Source: Nocardioides silvaticus
Lineage (GTDB): Bacteria > Actinomycetota > Actinomycetes > Propionibacteriales > Nocardioidaceae
DNA length: 64,000 bases
Reading direction: 5' to 3'
NCBI RefSeq assembly: GCF_003160695.1
Contig: NZ_QGDD01000012.1
Location: forward strand, 1-64,000
Shown: one piece after another, positions 1 to 6,094 of the stretch
How positions within the stretch are numbered: position 1 is the stretch's first letter
How the letters are laid out: every line of letters begins with the position of its first letter
Translations under genes and position numbers: made by a program
The notes under the pieces: generated by a model
Seen by the model: only the letters and a program-made list of their open reading frames with translations
What the model was told of the DNA's origin: nothing
Database searches by the model: none

Positions 1-259
1 GGCCCGCGCATGCCAGTAGAGAGCCACACGGACAAGCCGTGGGCAGCCGCATTGAGAGCCACGGACCGGACGCCTAGACCGAGCCTCGCCAGGCACCGGT
101 CCTGGGGTCAATGAAACAAGTAGCCGCGTCGCGTGCGCGATGGGGGGTGGGTGCTAAGGGGGGTACGGGTCGCTCCCGGGAGAGTGACCCGGAGCCGTCG
201 GACGCCGTGGCGTGACCGCCCTACCCCCGGACGGGTCCTGGGGGTCGGGTCGCCGTGGC
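1..259. other. left-edge non-coding stretch of the mobile element
   Basis: No convincing coding frame is seen here. The stretch lies downstream of the minus-strand small-gene operon of the integrated element. It holds two copies of GAGAGCCAC (near 20 and 54), a G-rich tract around 140-165, and an interrupted inverted repeat centred near 179 (GGGTC...CTCCCGGGAG...GACCC). It could be an operon end or an intergenic gap inside the element; the window edge prevents a decision. Confidence 0.4.
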
Positions 260-508
260 CTACCCCTCGTCCTTGTTGTCCTCGTGGCGCGGGCAGTGCA
301 GCTCGTGGTCTTCCTCGACACCCCAGCCGTCACCACCCATGGGAACGAGGTGTGTCACGACGTTGCAGTGCGGGCACCTGATCGTCCTGGCGAGTCCAGC
401 GGCTTCGACGGCGTGGAGGTACGACGAGGGGTTGTCGAGGCGGTGGCCGGTGGTGTGCACGTTCGACTCGTTGCGGGCCAGCCGCTGGGAGTCGGTTTCG
501 GTGGTCAT
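260..508 (-). CDS. small hypothetical protein with CxxC/CxxH cluster
   Basis: 82 aa, function not recognised. The protein carries CPHC near residue 45 and a later CPRH near residue 72, a possible single zinc site of the kind seen in many small phage proteins. Its ATG overlaps the TGA of the upstream gene by 4 bp (ATGA at 505-508), so translation is probably coupled. It is the last gene visible in the minus-strand operon of the integrated element. The coupling and the codon pattern support it as a real gene; nothing indicates its role. Confidence 0.55.
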   Translation of the reverse strand: MTTETDSQRLARNESNVHTTGHRLDNPSSYLHAVEAAGLARTIRCPHCNVVTHLVPMGGDGWGVEEDHELHCPRHEDNKDEG

Positions 509-837
509 GCGGTTCTCCTTCGGGCGTTGCTGTTGTGGTGGTGGTGGCAGCGGTCGCCGGGACGGGTGACGGGGAAGCGGCAGGGCTGACCGGTGGTCGT
601 TGTGAGCGCACCACAGGTCGGGTAGTCGTAGGTGCTGCTGCCGACCCGGTGCCAGCCCAACGGCAGCGGCCCGTCCTGCTCATGGGGCGCGCAGTCCGCA
701 CAGATGCAGCCGGTAGGCTCACCGGGTTGGGGCGACAAGAGCCAGCAGGTTTCACCGCCGTCCGGGCCAACGCACACGCTGGCTGCCCAGCCGTTGTCGA
801 GGTCTACGGTTCGGCTGGGGTCGATCTGGCTGCTCAT
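505..837 (-). CDS. small hypothetical protein, Cys/His-rich
   Basis: 110 aa from an ATG at 837; a longer reading upstream is possible, but this ATG overlaps the stop of the preceding gene as ATGA, the same coupling used throughout the operon. Cysteines fall in a CICADC-type cluster, around CGALTTTTGQPC, and near a C-terminal RCHHHH run, which suggests metal binding. The middle part resembles short mobile-element proteins that contain a GxPC motif, but no function can be named. Both neighbours overlap it by 4 bp. Confidence 0.55.
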   Translation of the reverse strand: MSSQIDPSRTVDLDNGWAASVCVGPDGGETCWLLSPQPGEPTGCICADCAPHEQDGPLPLGWHRVGSSTYDYPTCGALTTTTGQPCRFPVTRPGDRCHHHHNSNARRRTA

Positions 838-1016
838 TGCGGCACCTCGGTCCACTTGGCGCGGGTGGTGTGGACCTTCACCTGGTATCCGGCACGGCGT
901 AGCGCGGCGGCTCGGAGGTGGGCGGACCAGGAGCGCACATAGAACCGATGGGCTGGCGCGCCCCCGGCCCGGTGCCACCGGATCACCCACACCTGCGGCC
1001 AGATGGGGCCGCTCAT
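834..1016 (-). CDS. very small hypothetical protein of mobile element
   Basis: 60 aa. The ATG at 1016 overlaps the TGA of the replication-like gene (ATGA, 1013-1016), and its own TGA overlaps the next ATG (834-837). The protein is basic and rich in Trp and Arg, with no recognised domain. The double coupling is the main evidence that it is translated. Confidence 0.45.
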   Translation of the reverse strand: MSGPIWPQVWVIRWHRAGGAPAHRFYVRSWSAHLRAAALRRAGYQVKVHTTRAKWTEVPQ

Positions 1017-2059
1017 GTGTCCCACCCCCTGCCGGTTGTGCCGTTGGCCAGCACCTCGGCCACGCGCCCGGGCTCCAGGCGCTCCACGACGTATGCCTGG
1101 AACAGCCGCAGGGTGGGCACGCTGGTGTTGGTGTGCGACCGCTTGCACACCTGCTCGGCGATGGCCTGGGCCACCAGCGTCAGGTGTGGGTCGCTGCATC
1201 GGATGGGCTGCTGCTCCAGGTACGCCCGCACCCCCGGGCGCATCCCCAGTTGGTACACCTTCGGGTCGTGGGGCCGGGGAGCAACGGATTGGCACTGGTC
1301 GCAGACGAACATGCCATCGGCCCGGTTCATCAGGCCCCCCGGGGTGCCGTGGGGGCACGGCGGACCACTTGGCTTCAGGTCGGCGAACTGTGGTGCGCTC
1401 TCGGTTGTCGGCCGGTCGGCGTCGGCGGGCGGCGCAGCGGGGGTGTGCCGCCGAGCGGAGCGAGGAGGCGGCGCACCCTTAGCGGAGCCGCCCTTTCCCC
1501 GACCCTCCCTCCCCTCCCTTTGGGTCGGGTCGGGTCGGGTCGGGTCGAGGGGTCGAGACACCGCCGTTGTCCGCGCTGGACTCTTGCGTTGTCCACGCCG
1601 GACTTTGGTCTTGTCCGCGGTGGACGTTAGTTCGCCCTTACTTGTCGGTGATCCGCTCGCAGCCGTACGGGCTCCCCGGCACTTCTCTGGGTCGCACAGC
1701 GCGTGATCCCCGGCGTTGTGCTGGCGCTGCCGCCGCTTGTCGGCGGCCCACCTGTCCCGGGTGCGCTCGGCGTCCTCCCGACTGATCTGGTCGGCTAGGT
1801 AATCCACGATCTGGTAGCCGTCGTCGGTGGCGGCCCAGAAGCCTGCGTGCACCAGCTTGCTGGCGGCTACCTCGGCATCGTCCGGGGCTACACCGAGGGT
1901 GAGCGCTACCCGTCGCACTCGGGCCGCTCCGATCACACCATCGGTGAGTTGCTGGTCGCTGTAGCAGAGCGCGGCGATGTGGACAGCGAGGGCGAGGTGA
2001 CCGGCGTCGAGCCAACGGTCATCCTCGGCGAAGGTGTTGCGCAACTTGATCCACGTCAC
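1013..2059 (-). CDS. replication-initiator/replisome-organiser-like protein
   Basis: 348 aa. The first ~120 residues (MTWIKLRNTF..., then ALAVHIAALCYSDQQLTDG) look like the winged-helix N-terminal domain common in actinophage and plasmid replication proteins, followed by a basic RDRWAADKRRQRQ segment. A disordered linker rich in Pro, Arg and Gly follows (about 130-230). A CPHG...CDQC pair, probably a zinc site, comes next, and then a C-terminal helical part. The start is GTG at 2059, overlapping the upstream gene's stop as GTGA. The linker-coding DNA contains five GGGTC repeats and three 22-bp iterons, so the gene may carry its own origin. Function is inferred from fold resemblance and context. 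Confidence 0.55.
   Translation of the reverse strand: MTWIKLRNTFAEDDRWLDAGHLALAVHIAALCYSDQQLTDGVIGAARVRRVALTLGVAPDDAEVAASKLVHAGFWAATDDGYQIVDYLADQISREDAERTRDRWAADKRRQRQHNAGDHALCDPEKCRGARTAASGSPTSKGELTSTADKTKVRRGQRKSPARTTAVSRPLDPTRPDPTQREGREGRGKGGSAKGAPPPRSARRHTPAAPPADADRPTTESAPQFADLKPSGPPCPHGTPGGLMNRADGMFVCDQCQSVAPRPHDPKVYQLGMRPGVRAYLEQQPIRCSDPHLTLVAQAIAEQVCKRSHTNTSVPTLRLFQAYVVERLEPGRVAEVLANGTTGRGWDT
1522..1546. repeat. five tandem GGGTC repeats
   Basis: Five perfect 5-bp units lie in the linker-coding part of the replication-like gene, on the minus strand encoding alternating Asp-Pro-Thr-Arg residues. They lie 20 bp from the 22-bp iterons and may belong to the same origin structure, or may simply be slippage in a disordered linker. 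Confidence 0.7.
1567..1632. repeat. three 22-bp direct repeats (iteron-like), candidate origin
   Basis: Three consecutive copies with an exact 22-bp period begin at 1567, 1589 and 1611. Each starts TTGTCC and contains the near-palindrome GTCC(G/A)CG(C/G)(T/C)GGAC, that is GTCC-N5-GGAC. A 22-bp period places each dyad on the same DNA face, as in plasmid iterons bound by Rep proteins. They lie inside the replication-like gene. A role as replication origin is inference. Confidence 0.6.
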
Positions 2060-2703
2060 GACGGGCCACCGTCCCCGGCGAGCCGGTCACGAACGGTTGC
2101 CAGCCTCTCGATGAACTCCTCCAGTTCTCCGGCGTGGTGCGCCAGGCCTTCCCGGTTGGCCCGGAAGCGGTCGTCTTCGGTGTGGCGTTCGTACCGCTCC
2201 ACCACCTTCCGCAGCTCCCACTGGTTGGCGCGCCACTGGTCGGTGAGCGGACGGCGGCGCGGCTTGGGGATCGGCGGCGTGGGGTCCGGCCTCGGGTACG
2301 ACTTGCCGTCGATGCCGACCACACGACCAGGTGATGCATCGTGAATCACCTGGGTCTGGAGGTCGCGCACGACGGTCGGCTGGCTGACCCCGGTGACCGA
2401 GGCGATGGCCCTGGTGGACATGCCGGTCGCGGACAGCGCAAGCGCCACGGTCAGGCGCTCGGCACCTCGCAGGTGGGCCAGCGCGTCACCGAACCGATCG
2501 GCGACGTAGGCGGGCCAACTGTCGTACCCGAGCGCCTGGTGCGCCTCGCCGTCGCGGGCCTGCTCGATCAGGTCAACCACTGCGTCGATGTTGTCCGCGA
2601 TCGTCTCCAGGCGCAGCGCGATCCGCTGGGTGACCCGCTCGGCGTCCTCCCTCGTCAGCGGCGGTCGCACGGAGGTCTCGCTCACCTGTCCGGTCTCAGT
2701 CAC
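2056..2703 (-). CDS. ParB-like / helix-turn-helix DNA-binding protein
   Basis: 215 aa from GTG at 2703, chosen because GAGG stands 5-9 bases upstream; the longer reading from 2820 would overlap two other genes. Residues ~30-75 (RIALRLETIADNIDA... GYDSWPAYVADRFG) and the HTH at about 90-120 (MSTRAIASVTGVSQPTVVRDL) resemble the ParB/KorB-type helix-turn-helix of actinobacterial mobile elements. The C-terminal ~60 residues are a charged helical region that could oligomerise. It is followed at once by the replication-like gene (GTGA overlap). Likely roles are partition, repression or replication control. Confidence 0.6.
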   Translation of the reverse strand: MTETGQVSETSVRPPLTREDAERVTQRIALRLETIADNIDAVVDLIEQARDGEAHQALGYDSWPAYVADRFGDALAHLRGAERLTVALALSATGMSTRAIASVTGVSQPTVVRDLQTQVIHDASPGRVVGIDGKSYPRPDPTPPIPKPRRRPLTDQWRANQWELRKVVERYERHTEDDRFRANREGLAHHAGELEEFIERLATVRDRLAGDGGPS

Positions 2704-2845
2704 GTTCCTCACCCCCAGCGGGGGGCAGCGGCAGCAGCCGAGCCAGCACAGCGCACAGTTCCAGGCTCGGTGGCGGCGCTGCGTCGGCGACCCGCTGGGC
2801 GAACTGCTCGCGGGTCTCACCGGGGCGGATCCGGAGGATGGTCAT
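2696..2845 (-). CDS. 49-residue protein between xis-like and HTH genes
   Basis: 49 aa, not recognised. The ATG at 2845 overlaps the TGA of the excisionase-like gene (ATGA), and its end overlaps the HTH gene start by 8 bp. The sequence has an amphipathic helix-forming N-terminal half (TREQFAQRVADAA) and a Leu-rich middle. It is supported by coupling only. Confidence 0.4.
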   Translation of the reverse strand: MTILRIRPGETREQFAQRVADAAPPPSLELCAVLARLLPLPPAGGEERD

Positions 2846-3066
2846 CGCGCACCGCCGTGCTGCTGGCCGGCGGGCGGGATGGGCGTGAGGAGCGCGTCGA
2901 TCTCGTTGCGATCCACCACGATGATCCGGGGCCCGGCCCGGAAGCCGGTCAGACGACCATCGTCGATCCAGCGGCGGATCGTCTTCGGTGCGACACCGAG
3001 GTACTCGGCGGCGCTGGGGATCGACTCGAAACGGCGGCCAGTGTTGGCCGAGGGTGAAGAGGACAC
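2842..3066 (-). CDS. excisionase-family MerR-like DNA-binding protein
   Basis: 74 aa from GTG at 3066. Residues ~17-60 (SAAEYLGVAPKTIRRWIDDG, then RLTGFRAGPRIIVVDR) form the winged HTH of the excisionase/HTH_17 family that binds attachment-site arms or early promoters. It lies next to the serine recombinase gene on the same strand, separated by 232 bp. A hairpin (3077-3099) overlaps the region of its ribosome-binding site (GGGAG). It is probably the recombination directionality factor or an early regulator of the element. Confidence 0.65.
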   Translation of the reverse strand: MSSSPSANTGRRFESIPSAAEYLGVAPKTIRRWIDDGRLTGFRAGPRIIVVDRNEIDALLTPIPPAGQQHGGAR

Positions 3067-3076
3067 TGTTGGTCTC

Positions 3077-3099
3077 CCGCAGAGTTGTTGACTCTGCGG
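3077..3099 (-). promoter_or_regulatory. 9-bp inverted repeat in the leader of the xis-like gene
   Basis: CCGCAGAGT and ACTCTGCGG are perfect 9-bp arms around a 5-base loop, 10 bp upstream of the GTG start. Read on the minus strand, the second arm runs directly into the GGGAG ribosome-binding sequence. It may act as an operator dyad or as an RNA hairpin limiting translation; the sequence alone does not decide. Confidence 0.5.
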
Positions 3100-3298
3100 T
3101 GCAGGTGGCCACCCTCACCGCCGGGAGCCGCGTGCTCCTCGACCGAAACCGGGATCACGGACCTCGGGCAACCATCCCGATTCGTTCCCGCCACCCTTCG
3201 GCGGAACCAGGGTCCGGAGCGCGCTGGACGCTCAGCGACCATGTAACCGTTTCCTGCAATGTCCGGTCAAGGGGCGTCTCGCGCTCCGGGAGTAGGCC

Positions 3299-4795
3299 TC
3301 AGTCGGCCTTCGCCCACGCCACTCGGTCCCTTGCCGGGATGCGCCGGGAGCCGGAGCCCGGCGGCCGACGGTCCACCCGCAACTGCCCCAGGTGCTCGGG
3401 TGTGAGCAGCAGACGGGCTACCTGGCGTCGGGTCGTTGGGTCGGCCGCCTGCCAACGGGCCCGGGCACCCGGACCCGGCTGGAACAGGCCGCGCAGCACC
3501 GAGGGGGTGCTGAGGTCGCGCTCTTCGGCTTCCAACCCCTCCACCCGCTGCAACAGGCGCGGCTCGACCACGGCCAGGTTCGCCACCGACAGCCGCCCGG
3601 CAGCCACACCTTCACGAAGGGCACGCAGTTCTCCCCGGGCCACCGTCAGGTCGGCGCGCACGGCCCGCAGCTTGGTTCCATCGGTCTCGGCGGCGGCCAT
3701 GCCCTGAAAGGCGTCCTTGCGTGACAGGAATCCCAGCAGCACCTCCTCGGCCAGCGCGTCCAGCTCGCCCTTGTCGATCCTCACGTGCCCACCCTGATGG
3801 CACTGGTACTGGTCGCTGCCACGACGGTAGGTCACCACCAACGGCCCCTCGCACACGTCGCAGACGGCGGTGAACGACAGCAAGTGCCGCGCCTTCCCGG
3901 CCCGGTGGACCGGGCGGGTGGAGCGCCTGGACTCGCCCTCCAAGGTGGAGCGCACCGTCAGGTAGGTGGCCTCCGGCACCAGCGGCTCCCAGGTGCCCTG
4001 CACCTTGCCGTCCAAGCACCAGCGCGGCTGGTCCGGGCTCGTCCTGTGTGTGCGCCAGCCTGCGTACGTCGGCGACATCAGTATGTCGCGCAGCAGCCGG
4101 GCGGTGATGACCTTGCCCTTGCGGGTGGCGACGCCCCGGCCCTCGAAGTCTTTGGCGATGGCGTACAAGGACTCCCCGCCCAGGAACCTGTCGTAGGCCT
4201 CCCGCACCACGGGGGCTTCCTCGGGGTGCGGCTCCTGGCTGACCAGCCGCCGCGTCACCGGGTCGTAGATCCGCTGGTAGCCGTACGGCGTCGGCCCGTG
4301 CGGCAGACCCGCCTCAGCGTTGGCGGCCACCGCCCGCATCACCCGGTCGGAGACCTTGGAGGACTCGTACTCGGAGTCGTTGGCGTCCTCGTACAGGCTG
4401 CGCCGGTCCCGCCCGTTCGACGGGTCGTACACACGGCGGTGCGCAGTCACGAAGATGCTCACCCTCGCCGCCTCGCAGGCCTCGACCAGTCGTGCCCACT
4501 CCGACACCTTGCGCGACCCCCGGGAGGGCTCCCACAGCCACAACTCGTTGGCGTCGAAGCGGCCCTGCTCCAGGTCGTCTAGCAGCCGGGCGAATGCATC
4601 GCGGGTCTTGGTGCCGTAGCGGGACGCGGACATGGGCTTGTCCCGGTAGGGCTCGGCGAGGGTGACGCCGCGTGCAGCGGCAGCTCGCTCGTTGTCGGCG
4701 TGCTGCTCCTCGATGGAGCGCTCACGCTTGGACTTGTCCTGGCTGACGCGCAGGTACTCCCGGGCGGTGAGGGTGTCGGCGGCGGTGGCGGTCAT
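3299..4795 (-). CDS. large serine recombinase (integrase)
   Basis: 498 aa from ATG at 4795. The N-terminal resolvase domain has the catalytic serine in EYLRVSQDK (Ser18) and the downstream Arg-rich helices (about 15-160). It is followed by the recombinase domain (GPTPYGYQRI..., about 165-270), a zinc ribbon with CDVC...C...H (about 345-380) and a C-terminal coiled coil, the usual order for large serine integrases. The same frame continues 280 codons upstream through a truncated DUF222 gene, so a longer fusion could be made. The start used here is the native recombinase start because the sequence from this Met matches the family. It integrates or excises the element to the left. Confidence 0.9.
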   Translation of the reverse strand: MTATAADTLTAREYLRVSQDKSKRERSIEEQHADNERAAAARGVTLAEPYRDKPMSASRYGTKTRDAFARLLDDLEQGRFDANELWLWEPSRGSRKVSEWARLVEACEAARVSIFVTAHRRVYDPSNGRDRRSLYEDANDSEYESSKVSDRVMRAVAANAEAGLPHGPTPYGYQRIYDPVTRRLVSQEPHPEEAPVVREAYDRFLGGESLYAIAKDFEGRGVATRKGKVITARLLRDILMSPTYAGWRTHRTSPDQPRWCLDGKVQGTWEPLVPEATYLTVRSTLEGESRRSTRPVHRAGKARHLLSFTAVCDVCEGPLVVTYRRGSDQYQCHQGGHVRIDKGELDALAEEVLLGFLSRKDAFQGMAAAETDGTKLRAVRADLTVARGELRALREGVAAGRLSVANLAVVEPRLLQRVEGLEAEERDLSTPSVLRGLFQPGPGARARWQAADPTTRRQVARLLLTPEHLGQLRVDRRPPGSGSRRIPARDRVAWAKAD

Positions 4796-5599
4796 GCTGG
4801 CATGGTACCAACACCGGGGTTTATGGAGGGCGCAGAAGGCGTGGCCGAGGCGGCGGGGGTAGGGGATGCGGTCCTCCTCCCCACCCGCGGCATGCTCGGC
4901 CTTCCTAGGGCTGGTGAAGGCGTCGAGGTAGGTGCGCAGACGGTGGGCGTCGAGGTCGGGCAGGACACCGGTCAGGCGGGTGGTGCCGTCCCCGATCGGT
5001 TTGAACACCAGTCGGCACTTCTCCCGCGCGCGGCGCTCTTCGTCCTCGAGGCGTTTGGCTTCCTCTGCCTCGGCGATGTCGGGGGCGACGATCTCCAGGA
5101 TCCGCCGGCCGAGGCGTCGGAGGTCGCGGGGACGGAAGTCCTTGCAGTAGTCGACCAGCTGCTGCTCAGCCTTGGCCACGAGCTCGGGGTCGAGGTCCTT
5201 GGGCAATGCATCGAGCGCGTGCACGACGACCTGTGCTTGGTCGGCGGAGACGGATCCATCGGCCATGCCGGCGGCGACCTTCGACCACCTGCGGTCGAGT
5301 GCTTCGGCGAGGCAAGCGTCGGCGCGGCCGTGGTTGAAGTCGGTCAGGGTCAGGGTGGAGAGCCAGGCGCCGAGGTCACGGGCACCGGCACGGGACGCGG
5401 TGTCCTGGGCTGCTGCCACCACCCGTAGCCGTGCCTCGGCCACCATCGCTTCGAGCTCGGCGAGCTCACGGACCGCTGTTTCCTGGTCGGCCGGGGACAT
5501 GAACACCGGCTGGACGTCGCGGACGTCCTTGAACGCGGCCTTCGCGGTCGCGGCGGCAGCACGGATCGGGTGCGGTGCCGGCGTGAGGTGAGCGACCAT
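4796..5599 (-). pseudogene. 5' fragment of DUF222 (13E12-type HNH) gene, split by element insertion
   Basis: About 258 codons of DUF222 sequence start at ATG 5599 (GGAAGG ribosome-binding site upstream) with MVAHLTPAPHPIRAAAATAK and run through the typical RIPYPRRLGHAFCAL. The family match then stops abruptly near 4821-4836, and the frame runs on through KPRCWYHAS into the recombinase start. DUF222 proteins normally continue ~150-200 more residues to an HNH nuclease domain, which is absent here. The break marks one attachment-site junction; the missing 3' half should lie beyond the left edge. An ATG at 5638 is a less likely start. Confidence 0.8.
4819..4840. other. predicted attachment-site junction (attL/attR)
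   Basis: This is the interval where DUF222 family sequence (right) gives way to element sequence (left), immediately upstream of the recombinase start. Large serine integrases recombine at a 2-bp core inside a ~50-bp site and often sit beside it. The exact core cannot be fixed without the other junction or an empty site. Confidence 0.5.
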
Positions 5600-5704
5600 C
5601 GCAGACCCTTCCCGAGAGATCCTGCGTCTATCATACACCAGTTCGACTCAACATGGAACAGCAACGTATTACGAATTGCCGCAAAGTGCGGTGGCTTCCC
5701 GGGT

Positions 5705-6031
5705 TGCGGGGTCTCGATACGTCCTCGCGCCAGAGCGCTCGGACTACTCGACCACCGGGTGCGCTCGGACTACTCGACCACCAAGGACGTCCGCAAGCCG
5801 GCGGCGGCGCGCAACCACCCGCCCCCTCCCCTCCCGTCCAAAGCCCTTTTGGTCGCCACCACCCGCAGCCCTGAAGGCCGCAGGGATCTCACCGCGTCTC
5901 GATACGCCCTCGCCTAGCGGCTCGGGCTACTCGACGACCGAAGGCGGCTCGGGCTACTCGACGACCGAGGGGCGCCAGAGCGCTCGGCCAACCCGACGAC
6001 CGAAGACGCTCGGGCTACTCGACGACCGAGG
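5705..6031. repeat. intergenic repeat family, six copies of a ~21-bp unit
   Basis: This 450-bp gap has no gene. It holds six copies of GCTCGG(A/G)CTACTCGAC(C/G)ACC(G/A), beginning near 5737, 5763, 5920, 5947, 5982 (diverged) and 6009. Two copies of GTCTCGATACG (5711 and 5895) each stand 25 bp upstream of a copy. A GTCTCGATACG...CTACTCGACCACC pair forms an imperfect dyad. From memory, this motif is widespread between genes in Nocardioides-type genomes; its origin and role are unknown to me. Confidence 0.7.
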
Positions 6032-6094
6032 TCGACGACCGCTGCGCGGCGAGCCCTCCGCCAGCCCGTCGAGGGGTGCGGAGAGAATGAGGCC

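Noticed and set aside
3299..5638. a single native 779-residue recombinase gene
   Set aside because: The first ~260 residues are DUF222, and the resolvase domain has its own Met directly before it; the long frame results from insertion.
5737..6030. possible CRISPR array
   Set aside because: Repeats are close and irregularly spaced, diverged, and have no spacers of uniform length; no cas genes are near.
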